From Paracoccus limosus (GTDB lineage Bacteria > Pseudomonadota > Alphaproteobacteria > Rhodobacterales > Rhodobacteraceae), in assembly GCF_009711185.1 (NCBI RefSeq), contig NZ_WMIF01000001.1, positions 248,001 to 312,000 on the forward strand: DNA of 64,000 nt. Direction: 5' to 3'. Numbering within the stretch: the first letter of the stretch is position 1; each line of letters starts with the position of its first letter. Of the stretch, positions 55,222-63,126 are shown one piece after another. The translations under genes were made by a program, and so were the position numbers. Below the pieces are notes generated by a model. It did no database searches. It worked only from the letters and a program-made list of their open reading frames with translations, and had not been told where the DNA came from.

Positions 55222-55884
55222 GTGAGCGATCGCAGTGGAATATTCGCGGGCAGTGACCCGTTTGCCCTGGCGCGGAGCTGGTTGGCCGAGGCCGAGCGCA
55301 CCGAGCCGAACGATCCCAACGCCATCGCGCTGGCCACGGTGGACGGCGCGGGCATGCCCGATGTCCGCATGGTCTTGCTGAAAGAGATTGAGGGCAGCAC
55401 CCGCGATGGCGCCTTCGTCTTTTACACCAATTTCGAAAGCGCCAAGGGCTGCGAGATCGAGGCGACGGGCGTGGCGGCCTTTGTCATGCATTGGAAATCG
55501 CTGCGCCGCCAGATCCGGGTCCGCGGCCATGTCTCGCGCGTCGAGGACGATCTGGCCGATGCCTATTTCCAGTCGCGCGCGCTGCAGTCGCGCATCGGCG
55601 CATGGGTCTCGCGGCAAAGCCGGCCGCTGCAGAGCCGGGGCGCGCTGATGGCCGAGGTCGCGCGTAAGGGAATCGCCCTAGGGCTGACCCCGCCGCGCCC
55701 GCCGCATTGGGGCGGCTACCGTATCCGTCCGGTTCAGATCGAATTCTGGGCAGATGGCGCCTTCCGGCTGCATGACCGCTTTCAATGGCAGCTTATTGGC
55801 AACAACGAAGAAAAAGCCGCAGAACCGGGCGAAGACATTGAGGCTGTCGAAAGTTTCTGGCGTGTGCGCCGTCTTAGCCCTTGA
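55222..55884 (+). CDS. pdxH: Pyridoxamine/pyridoxine 5'-phosphate oxidase
   Basis: FMN enzyme that makes pyridoxal 5'-phosphate. The 220-residue product has [27 protein letters not shown] (FMN and substrate sites), [13 protein letters not shown], the Arg/His substrate site near [11 protein letters not shown] and the C-terminal DRFQWQL and WRVRRLSP. The start is GTG at 55222; no in-frame ATG exists before the domain. The fabI and pdxH promoters share 83 bases. Confidence 0.95.
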   Translation: MSDRSGIFAGSDPFALARSWLAEAERTEPNDPNAIALATVDGAGMPDVRMVLLKEIEGSTRDGAFVFYTNFESAKGCEIEATGVAAFVMHWKSLRRQIRVRGHVSRVEDDLADAYFQSRALQSRIGAWVSRQSRPLQSRGALMAEVARKGIALGLTPPRPPHWGGYRIRPVQIEFWADGAFRLHDRFQWQLIGNNEEKAAEPGEDIEAVESFWRVRRLSP

Positions 55885-55912
55885 TACGCGTGATGGTTTT
55901 ATTCATGTTGTG

Positions 55913-55953
55913 GAAAACCTGACCGCTTTGCTTAGGCGGTCCAGGTTTTCTTT
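55913..55953 (+). terminator. Long hairpin after pdxH, just upstream of the cold-shock gene
   Basis: GAAAACCTGACCGC (55913-55926) pairs with GCGGTCCAGGTTTTC (55936-55950) through 14 bp with a single bulged base and a 9-base loop, then TTT. It ends 21 bases before the ATG at 55974. It can be the pdxH terminator or a structure in the cold-shock leader, or both. Confidence 0.8.
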
Positions 55954-55973
55954 GGATGGGATGTCAGAGTGAA

Positions 55974-56567
55974 ATGAGCGAAAACGACGAACAGCAGCGC
56001 GAAGTCGCCGGCGTCGTGAAATGGTTCGACGGCAACAAGGGATTCGGTTTCCTGACCGACCCCGACGGGGAAGCCGACATTCTTCTGCATGCCAACGTTT
56101 TGCGCAATTTCGGGCAAAGCTCGGTCGCCGAGGGGGCGCAGGTCAGGGCTCTGGTGCAGAAGACGCCGCGCGGAATCCAGGCCGTCGAGATCCTTTCTAT
56201 CGAACCGCCCGCAAGCGAGCCGATGCCCGCGATTGCCGATCTGTGCATGGCTGCGCCCGAAGAGGTTGCGCGTCTGCCGCTGATGCCCGCGCGGGTGAAA
56301 TGGTTCGACAAGGCCAAAGGCTTTGGCTTTGCCAATATCTTTCAGCAAAAAGCCGATGTGTTCCTGCATATCGAAGTGCTGCGCCATTCAGGCTTTTCCG
56401 ATCTGGCCGTGGGCGAGGCGATTGCCCTGCGCGTGGTCGATGGCCGGCGCGGCATGATGGCGGCGCAGGTGCTTTCCTGGGAACGGGCCGTGCTTGAATC
56501 TCAGGAATTGCAGCCGGGGGGAGCAGCCGCGCCCGCTAAACTGCGGCTGGTTGCGGGCGCGTTATGA
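55974..56567 (+). CDS. Protein with two cold-shock domains
   Basis: A 197-residue protein with two CspA-type domains. Domain 1 is at about 10-75: VKWFDGNKGFGFL with RNP1 KGFGF and RNP2-like DILLH. Domain 2 is at about 105-170: VKWFDKAKGFGFA and DVFLH. A linker and an Ala-rich tail join them. Such duplicated CSD proteins of about 200 residues are typical of alphaproteobacteria and bind single-stranded RNA or DNA. ATG 55974 is preceded by a weak GAGTGAA; an in-frame ATG at 55956 lacks any. The stop overlaps the DUF192 gene (ATGA). Confidence 0.93.
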   Translation: MSENDEQQREVAGVVKWFDGNKGFGFLTDPDGEADILLHANVLRNFGQSSVAEGAQVRALVQKTPRGIQAVEILSIEPPASEPMPAIADLCMAAPEEVARLPLMPARVKWFDKAKGFGFANIFQQKADVFLHIEVLRHSGFSDLAVGEAIALRVVDGRRGMMAAQVLSWERAVLESQELQPGGAAAPAKLRLVAGAL

Positions 56568-57055
56568 AATGGCAGGCTGCAGCGGTTCTTCTGATCCTTG
56601 CTGAGCCTGTCGCCGCATCTGCCCGAGCCGCCTGTGCGGTGGACCGGGCGGTTTTCACTGGGCAGGGCAAGACCGTTTCGGTTCAGGTCGAAATCGCCAA
56701 GACGCCGCAAGAGCGTGCGCAGGGGCTGATGTTCCGCAAGCATCTGAACCCCGACAGTGGCATGTTGTTCATCTATGAGGCGCCGCAGCCGGTCAGCTTC
56801 TGGATGCACAACACGCTTATTCCCCTTGATATGGTTTTCATGGATGCGACCGGGCTTGTCCGTCACATCCATCCCAAGGCGCGGCCGCTGGACGACAGCA
56901 GTGTGCCCGGCGCCCAGATTGGCGACCCGGACCCGGATCGGCTGATGGTGCTGGAGGTCGCTGGCGGCGAGGCCGCCCGGCTGGGCATCCACGAGGGTAT
57001 GGTGCTGGCCCATCCCGATCTGCCACAGGACATTGCCCGACAGCCTTGCGACTGA
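56564..57055 (+). CDS. DUF192 family exported protein
   Basis: A 163-residue protein with a Sec signal (AAAVLLILAEPVAASARA) and the DUF192 core: VEIAKTPQERAQGLMFRKHL, GMLFIYEAPQPVSFWMHNTLIPLDMVF and HPKARPLDD. The fold is a small beta-barrel of unknown function, often periplasmic. It is coupled to the cold-shock gene by ATGA, a recurring pair in Rhodobacterales. Terminated by the hairpin at 57090. Confidence 0.92.
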   Translation: MKWQAAAVLLILAEPVAASARAACAVDRAVFTGQGKTVSVQVEIAKTPQERAQGLMFRKHLNPDSGMLFIYEAPQPVSFWMHNTLIPLDMVFMDATGLVRHIHPKARPLDDSSVPGAQIGDPDPDRLMVLEVAGGEAARLGIHEGMVLAHPDLPQDIARQPCD

Positions 57056-57089
57056 TTGCGCCCCGGATGGCCGGGACAGCAACTGAAAA

Positions 57090-57111
57090 CGGCGGGTTAC
57101 CCCGCCGCTTT
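57090..57111 (+). terminator. Terminator after the DUF192 gene
   Basis: CGGCGGG (57090-57096), loop TTAC, CCCGCCG (57101-57107), then CTTTG; AAAA precedes the stem, so weak action in both directions is possible. Confidence 0.65.
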
Positions 57112-57137
57112 GCGATGCATGTCGTCTGCGCGACAGC

Positions 57138-57254
57138 CTAGTCAGCTTTCTTGGACGAGGCCTTGTCGTCGTCAAGATTTCCCGCGGCACCCTTCAGCTT
57201 CTGGCGCTCTTCGATCAGGGCGCGCTTGAGTTGGCGTTTCAACTGGCTGGTCAT
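57138..57254 (-). CDS. Small basic peptide of 38 residues
   Basis: MTSQLKRQLKRALIEERQKL is followed by KGAAGNLDDDKASSKKAD and a TAG stop. The start is preceded by GGGAGGACTGAC, a strong ribosome site, and codon use is like that of real genes. The first 22 residues can form a positively charged amphipathic helix. It lies convergent with the DUF192 gene behind its terminator. No family is recognised. Confidence 0.6.
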   Translation of the reverse strand: MTSQLKRQLKRALIEERQKLKGAAGNLDDDKASSKKAD

Positions 57255-57444
57255 GTCAGTCCTCCCAAAAAGGGCAGCGGTCTGCTGCACATGTTCAGGC
57301 TAACACAACCTTTCCGATCTTATAGCGATAAAATAGGTCGTGTTTTTCGGGGCTTGCGATTTTTTCGCCACAGGTCGGGAAAATCTTGCGGGGATTCTTG
57401 GCGGGCCGACGCGCTGCGCCGGCCCGTGATTCAGCCGCCATTCG

Positions 57445-59688
57445 CTACTGGCGCGCCAGCCAATCGGTGACGGTCGCGCGCAGGTTGACCTCGCCCAAGG
57501 CACGAACATCGTCGAGAACCTTGCGCAATTCGGTCAGGTCGATGCGGCGGATCAGGTGCTTGACCGGGCCGATCGAGGCCGGACGCATCGACAGCCGGCG
57601 AAAGCCCAAGGCGGCAAAGGTCACCGCCTCAATGGGCTTGCCGGCGTCCTCGCCGCAGAAACTGACCGGCACCCGCGCCTCGTTGCAGCGTTGCAGGATC
57701 TGTTCCAGCAGGCAGATGAACGAGGTGTTCAGCGCGTCATAGCGGCGGCGCACGCGCTCATTCTCGCGGTCGGCGGCAAAGAAGAACTGCTTGAGGTCAT
57801 TGCCCCCGACCGAGATGAAATCGCACATCTCGAAGAATTTCTTCGGTGCAAAGGCAAGGGCAGGGGTTTCCAGCATGGCACCGACCCGCACGTCGCTGGG
57901 CATCGGATGGCCCAGACGCTGCTCGCGGGCGATCTGCTCCATCAACAGCCGATGCGCCTCTTCGAATTCGTGCATCTCGGTGACAAAGGGGAACATGACG
58001 TAAAGCGGCCGTCCGACCGCCGCCCGGATCAGCGCCTGCAACTGCATGCGCAGCACGCCGCGCTTGTCGAGGCCCACACGGATCGCCCGCCAGCCCATAG
58101 CCGGGTTCGGCTCATCCTGCGGCTTCATATAGGGCAGGACCTTGTCCGAGCCGATATCCAACGTGCGGAACATCACCGGCTTGCCATGGGCATTGTTCAG
58201 CACATGCGAATACAGTGCCGCCAGCTCGCCCCGGCGCGGCACGCGGGTCCGGGTCAGGAATTGCAGCTCGGTGCGGAACAGGCCGACGCCCTCGGCGCCC
58301 GAGCCTTCGAGGCTGGGCAGGTCGGCCATCAGGCCGGCGTTCATGTAAAGCTGCACCGTGCTGCCCGACAGGTCGGTGGCGGGCAGGTCGCGCAACCCGG
58401 CATAGCGGTGCTGCGCCTCGGCCTGCATCGCCATCTTGTCGCGAAAGGCCTTGGCCACGGTTTCCTCGGGGCGCAGGTGCACGGTGCCGACATCGCCATC
58501 GACCAGAATCTGGTCGCCGTTCAGGGCCTCGCTGGTGATGCGCTCGGCATGGATGACCAGCGGGATCGCCAGTGCCCGGGCGACGATGGCGGCATGGCTG
58601 CCGACGGAGCCACCCTCCAGCACGACGCCGCGCAGCCGCCGGCCATAGTCCAGAAGCTCGGCCGGGCCGATGTTGCGGGCGACAAGGATCGGGTCGTCGG
58701 GCATCTCGGCCCCGGTATCCTTGCCCTGTCCGGTCAGGATGCGCAGCAGCCGGTTCGACAGATCGTCAAGATCGTGCAACCGATCACGCAGATAGGGGTC
58801 GGCGGCGCTTTCCAGCCGGGCGCGGGCGTGGCTTTGTTCCTTTTCGACGGCGGCCTCGGCGGACAGGCCCAGCTCGATGCTTTCCTCCATCCGGCGCAGC
58901 CAGCTGCGCGAATGGGCAAACATGCGATAGGTCTCCATCACCTCGGCGCTGTCGCCTTGGCCCATGTCGGTGGCAGCCAGCAGCGAATCGACCGTGCTGC
59001 GCAGCATGGCAACCGATTCGTTCAGCCGCGCCTTTTCCTTCAGCGGATCGTCCGCGACCGGGTTCGAGATCACCACGCGCGGCTCGTGCAGCCAGACGCG
59101 GCCCTCGGCCACGCCTTCTTGCCCGGTGGCGCCCCGGAACATCACCGGAAAGCGGTGCACCGGCGGCAGTGAATCCGATTGCGTGCCCTGAAACGCGCCC
59201 AGCTCGGCCATTTCGGCCAGCACCATGGCCACGACTTCAAGGCCATAGACCTCGTCCTCGGTGAACTGGCGGGCGTCGCGCGATTGCACGACCAGCACGC
59301 CCAGCTTTTCGCCCACGCGCTGGATCGGCACGCCCAGAAAACTCGAGAACACCTCTTCGCCGGTTTCCGGCATATAGCGGAAGCCGGGTTCGGCCGGAGC
59401 ATTGGCGGTGTTCACATGCCGGCCGGCGCGGGCGACGCGGCCAACCAGCCCTTCGCCCAGCCGCAGCCGGGTCTGGTGCACCGATTCGGGCTTCAGCCCC
59501 TCGGTCGCGCACAGCTCCAGCGTCTCGGCATCGCGAAACAGATAGATCGAGCAGACCTGAGTCCCCATCGAATCGGCGATGTGATGGGTGATCTGATCCA
59601 ACCTGTCCTGACCGCCACCTGGGGCTGCCAGGGTCTCGCGCAGCCGCCGCAGCAGCTTGCGCGAATCACTTTCTTTGCGTTCGGCCAC
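57445..59688 (-). CDS. ptsP: Phosphoenolpyruvate-protein phosphotransferase PtsP (enzyme I-Ntr)
   Basis: First kinase of the nitrogen-related PTS, phosphorylating NPr. The 747-residue product has an N-terminal GAF domain (about 20-160), PEP-utilising N-domain (about 170-300), the swivelling domain with active His365 in GSVGSHAAIVARA, and the C-terminal PEP-binding barrel with GVGLFRTELQFL, PYMKPQDEPNPAMGWR and ISFCGEDAG (conserved Cys). The GAF domain may sense glutamine. It lies 30 bases after lysC, a pairing found in many alphaproteobacteria. Confidence 0.96.
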   Translation of the reverse strand: MAERKESDSRKLLRRLRETLAAPGGGQDRLDQITHHIADSMGTQVCSIYLFRDAETLELCATEGLKPESVHQTRLRLGEGLVGRVARAGRHVNTANAPAEPGFRYMPETGEEVFSSFLGVPIQRVGEKLGVLVVQSRDARQFTEDEVYGLEVVAMVLAEMAELGAFQGTQSDSLPPVHRFPVMFRGATGQEGVAEGRVWLHEPRVVISNPVADDPLKEKARLNESVAMLRSTVDSLLAATDMGQGDSAEVMETYRMFAHSRSWLRRMEESIELGLSAEAAVEKEQSHARARLESAADPYLRDRLHDLDDLSNRLLRILTGQGKDTGAEMPDDPILVARNIGPAELLDYGRRLRGVVLEGGSVGSHAAIVARALAIPLVIHAERITSEALNGDQILVDGDVGTVHLRPEETVAKAFRDKMAMQAEAQHRYAGLRDLPATDLSGSTVQLYMNAGLMADLPSLEGSGAEGVGLFRTELQFLTRTRVPRRGELAALYSHVLNNAHGKPVMFRTLDIGSDKVLPYMKPQDEPNPAMGWRAIRVGLDKRGVLRMQLQALIRAAVGRPLYVMFPFVTEMHEFEEAHRLLMEQIAREQRLGHPMPSDVRVGAMLETPALAFAPKKFFEMCDFISVGGNDLKQFFFAADRENERVRRRYDALNTSFICLLEQILQRCNEARVPVSFCGEDAGKPIEAVTFAALGFRRLSMRPASIGPVKHLIRRIDLTELRKVLDDVRALGEVNLRATVTDWLARQ

Positions 59689-59718
59689 GGAACCTCCGCT
59701 TACGGCCCGGCCGATGTG

Positions 59719-60975
59719 TCAGGCCTGTTCCAGCTGGAAGGCATCATGCAGCGCCTGCACGGCCAGTTCCATATATTTGCGGTCAATCAGCACCGAAATC
59801 TTGATCTCGCTGGTGGAAATGACCTTGATGTTGATGTTTTCATCGGCCAGCGCCTTGAACATGCGGGCGGCGACGCCAGCATGGCTGCGCATGCCGATGC
59901 CGACGACCGAAACCTTGGCCACGTCGGGATCGACGACCAGCTCGTCATAGGCGATGGTGCCGGCGGCCTTGGCCTCTTCCATCGCCTTGCGGGCACGGGC
60001 GACCTGATTCACCGGGCAGGAAAAGGTCATGTCGGTCACCGAACCGGGGTGATCCTCATAATCCTTTTCCGAGATGTTCTGCACGATCATGTCGACGTTC
60101 ACGCCGGCCTCGGCCAATGGCGCAAAGATCGCGGCCGAGATGCCGGGCCGATCCTCGACGGTGACGAGCGTGATCTTGGCCTCTTCACGGGAATAGGCGA
60201 CGCCGCTGACGACTTTCGATTCCATGATTTCATCCTCATCGCAGACCAGCGTGCCGCTGGTTTCGTCGGTTTCCTCGAACGAGCTCAGCACCCGCAGCCG
60301 GACGTTGTAGCGCATCGCCAGCTCGACCGAGCGGGTCTGTAGGACTTTGGCGCCCAGGCTGGCCAGTTCCAGCATCTCCTCGAAGGCGATCTTTTCCAGC
60401 TTGCGCGCCTTGGTGGTGATGCGGGGGTCGGTGGTATAGACGCCGTCCACATCGGTATAGATGTCGCACCGCTCGGCGCCAAAGGCGGCGGCAAAGGCCA
60501 CAGCGGTGGTGTCCGAACCGCCCCGGCCCAGCGTAGTGATGCGGCCTTCGGGCGACAGGCCCTGAAAGCCCGCGACCACGGCGACCTTCATGCCCTCGGC
60601 GAATTTCGTGTCGATGTTCTTGCGCGGAATATCGATGAAACGGGCGGCCGAATGCGCGGCGGTGGTGTTGATCGGCACCTGCCAGCCCTGCCATGAGCGT
60701 GCGGGCACGTCCATTTCCTGCAGGGTCAGGGCCATCAGCCCGGCGGTGACGTTTTCGCCCGATGCGACCACGGCGTCATATTCGCGCGCATCGAACAGGG
60801 GCGAGGTTGCCTCGACCCAGCCGACCAGCTCGTTCGTCTTTCCGGACATGGCGCTGACGATGACGATCACGTCATAGCCCCGCTCGACCTCGCGCTTGAC
60901 CTTCAGCGCGGCATTTTTGATGCGGTCCGGGTCGGCCACGGACGTGCCGCCGAATTTCATCACCAGAAGCGGCAT
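59719..60975 (-). CDS. lysC: Aspartate kinase
   Basis: First step of the Lys/Met/Thr pathway. The 418-residue product has KFGGTSVADPDRI at the N-terminus (7-12 KFGGTS), LGRGGSDTTAVA, CDIYTDVDGVYTTDPR and two C-terminal ACT domains (about 265-335 and 345-415) for feedback control. The length fits the alphaproteobacterial single-function enzyme. ptsP follows at once. Confidence 0.96.
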   Translation of the reverse strand: MPLLVMKFGGTSVADPDRIKNAALKVKREVERGYDVIVIVSAMSGKTNELVGWVEATSPLFDAREYDAVVASGENVTAGLMALTLQEMDVPARSWQGWQVPINTTAAHSAARFIDIPRKNIDTKFAEGMKVAVVAGFQGLSPEGRITTLGRGGSDTTAVAFAAAFGAERCDIYTDVDGVYTTDPRITTKARKLEKIAFEEMLELASLGAKVLQTRSVELAMRYNVRLRVLSSFEETDETSGTLVCDEDEIMESKVVSGVAYSREEAKITLVTVEDRPGISAAIFAPLAEAGVNVDMIVQNISEKDYEDHPGSVTDMTFSCPVNQVARARKAMEEAKAAGTIAYDELVVDPDVAKVSVVGIGMRSHAGVAARMFKALADENINIKVISTSEIKISVLIDRKYMELAVQALHDAFQLEQA

Positions 60976-61309
60976 TCCCTACCCCCAGCAGCCACAGGAT
61001 TCAGGGGCGCGTTCTATGGGCGGCATCGGAAAAGGGCAAGGGGCTGCGGGAAAAGCCGGCACATCCACTTGCGATCGCTTGGGCCGGACGGGGCTTGGCA
61101 GCGGTCATAACGGGCCAAAGATCTGGCGGATTGGCGGTGGGAAAGCGTTGATTTCCTCAGGCGGGGGCCACGGTTTGTTCGCGAAGTCGTTTTAAAACAT
61201 GATGTTGATATTATTTCGGGAAATTTCGTCACGCGATGCAACCGTTAATTGTTCGTTAACCATACGCAGCCTAAAAACCATTTGATCATAATCGCATGCA
61301 GGGGCAGTC
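60976..61309. other. AT-rich promoter region upstream of the FkbH-like gene
   Basis: No gene is visible. The last 120 bases are markedly AT-rich. They contain the palindrome GTTTTAAAAC (61189-61198) and a CtrA-type box at 61245-61263. The remaining part, near lysC, holds only the divergent lysC promoter. Confidence 0.6.
61245..61263 (+). promoter_or_regulatory. CtrA-type box upstream of the FkbH-like gene
   Basis: TTAATTGTTCGTTAACCAT contains TTAA-N7-TTAA, the full consensus, and its right half is TTAACCAT, the half-site consensus. It lies 46 bases before the ATG at 61310. CtrA is the cell-cycle and motility response regulator of alphaproteobacteria. Control by CtrA is inferred. Confidence 0.72.
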
Positions 61310-63034
61310 ATGTCGGAGCAGTCGTTCGAATCCATCCAGGCGCCGGTCAAGCTGGTCATCTGGGATCTTGACGAGACATTCTGGTCCGGCACCCTGTCCG
61401 AGGAGGGAATCCACACGGTCGAGGCGCATGTGCAGATGATCCGCACCCTGGTCGATCGCGGAATCATGTGCTCGATCTGCTCCAAGAACGATTTCGCTCA
61501 GGCGCAGGCAGCGGTCGAGGCGCTGGGGATCTGGGATCTGTTCGTCTTTCCGCATATCGCCTGGTCGCCCAAGGGGCAGGCCATCGCGCAGATGATCGAT
61601 GAAATGGGGTTGCGCGACGAAAACGTGCTGTTTCTGGACGACAACCACCTGAACCTCGAAGAGGCCACGTTCTTCAGCCCGCGGCTGATGGTGGTCGATG
61701 CCTCGAAGGGGGGGCTGACCGGGTTGCTGGACCTGCCGCAACTCAAGGGCAAGGATGACCGCGGCCACAGCCGGCTGGCGCAATACAAGGTCATGGAGCA
61801 GAAAAAGGACGAGCGCGAGAACTCGGGCCTGTCCAATGCCGAATTCCTGCGCCAGTCGCAGATCAAGATCAAGATCATCACCGATGTGGAAAACCACATG
61901 GACCGTGTGCTCGAAATCCTGAACCGCACCAACCAGCTGAATTTCACCAAGATCCGCGCCAATTCGGAGACCGAGCGCGCCGCGCTCGAAGAGCTTCTGG
62001 CGGTGTCGGGGATGCATGCCGGGTTGGTCCATGTTCAGGACCGTTATGGCGATTACGGCGTGGTCGGGTTCTTTTGCGTGCGCACCAAATTCTCGGGGAC
62101 GGCAGTGCATCACTTTGCCTTTTCCTGCCGCACGCTCAACATGGGCGTCGAACAATGGGTCTGGCAGCACCTGAACCGGCCGGATTTCGATGTGGTGGGC
62201 CCCGTCGCCAGCAAGCTGACCGATCATGGCGAGATCGACTGGATCACCGAGGTCACCGATTTCGAGACCGGCACCAACCAGCTGGAAGAGCGGCGGCTGT
62301 GCCTAGTCGGCGGCTGCGACCTGTTGCAGGTCTCGTTCTATTGCGGCACCAACCGCGATGAATTCGTCAACAAACCGGATGAGAACGGCCTGCTGGTGCG
62401 CCACGACGATGTCGGCTTCATCCTGAATCCGCGCGACAAGTCGCTGCGCCATTCCTTTCCGCTGCGCCATCTGGTCGGGCAAAGCTATGAGGACATGCTG
62501 GCCTTTGACGCATCGGTCAAACAGGCGGATCTGGTGCTGCTTTCCCTATATTTCTCGGTGCCTTCCGACCTGTTCTTTACCTATGGCGGCAAGGAATGGG
62601 GCGGCGAATACTGGGCCACGATCCCGCCGCGTCGCTTCAAGCGGCTGATGAAGGATCCCGATCTGGCCGCGCGCTTTGCCAAGGAGATGTTCCACCGCCG
62701 TCTCAGCCTTGCCGAGCGGCTGGAGCTGACCCGGCGCTGCTTTGCCCGCGTCGACAGCCTGCGCTTGCCCGAGGCGCCGCTGTTCATCCTGTCTGCGGCC
62801 AGCGAACATGGCGAACAGGCACAGCGCACGCATGAGATCCGCGTCGCCTATAACGCCATGTGCCGCGATTTCTGCGATGTCACGCCGAACACGCATTTCA
62901 TCGACGTGGACCGGCTGCTGAGCCCCGACGAATTCGTCGACAGCGACCATTACACCCGCACCGGCTATTTCAAGGTGGCCGAGTTCGTGAACAGTTTTGC
63001 GGCCAAGCAACCGGCGCAGGAACAGGCCGCCTGA
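61310..63034 (+). CDS. FkbH-like HAD superfamily (HAD-IIIC) protein
   Basis: A 574-residue FkbH-like protein. The HAD domain is at the N-terminus (WDLDETFWSG with Asp19 and Asp21, SICSKND, ENVLFLDDNHLN). A middle acyltransferase-like region follows (about 190-320: LNRTNQLNFTKIRAN, VGFFCVRTK). The C-terminal half holds an SGNH-like part (about 335-565: CLVGGCDLLQ, DHYTRTGYFKVAEF), with GGCD where many esterases have GDS. FkbH proteins load glyceryl units onto carrier proteins or act in surface polysaccharide decoration. No carrier protein is next to it. It starts after GCAGGGGCAGTC. Confidence 0.88.
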   Translation: MSEQSFESIQAPVKLVIWDLDETFWSGTLSEEGIHTVEAHVQMIRTLVDRGIMCSICSKNDFAQAQAAVEALGIWDLFVFPHIAWSPKGQAIAQMIDEMGLRDENVLFLDDNHLNLEEATFFSPRLMVVDASKGGLTGLLDLPQLKGKDDRGHSRLAQYKVMEQKKDERENSGLSNAEFLRQSQIKIKIITDVENHMDRVLEILNRTNQLNFTKIRANSETERAALEELLAVSGMHAGLVHVQDRYGDYGVVGFFCVRTKFSGTAVHHFAFSCRTLNMGVEQWVWQHLNRPDFDVVGPVASKLTDHGEIDWITEVTDFETGTNQLEERRLCLVGGCDLLQVSFYCGTNRDEFVNKPDENGLLVRHDDVGFILNPRDKSLRHSFPLRHLVGQSYEDMLAFDASVKQADLVLLSLYFSVPSDLFFTYGGKEWGGEYWATIPPRRFKRLMKDPDLAARFAKEMFHRRLSLAERLELTRRCFARVDSLRLPEAPLFILSAASEHGEQAQRTHEIRVAYNAMCRDFCDVTPNTHFIDVDRLLSPDEFVDSDHYTRTGYFKVAEFVNSFAAKQPAQEQAA

Positions 63035-63037
63035 AAC

Positions 63038-63072
63038 GTCGCGCGCCCCCGCTTTGCGGGCGGGAGCGCGAC
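63038..63072 (+). terminator. Imperfect hairpin after the FkbH-like gene
   Basis: GTCGCGC (63038-63044) pairs with GCGCGAC (63066-63072), enclosing a second GC-rich stem of CCCCGC with GCGGG. There is no T-run, so termination is uncertain. Confidence 0.4.
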
Positions 63073-63126
63073 CTGATCCGCCTGTGGGCGGGCCCGCGCC
63101 GCCAGGCAAGATACGAGGCTTTGCGC

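Noticed and set aside
57556..59172. 538-codon plus-strand frame opposite ptsP
   Set aside because: Shadow of ptsP, which has all enzyme I motifs.
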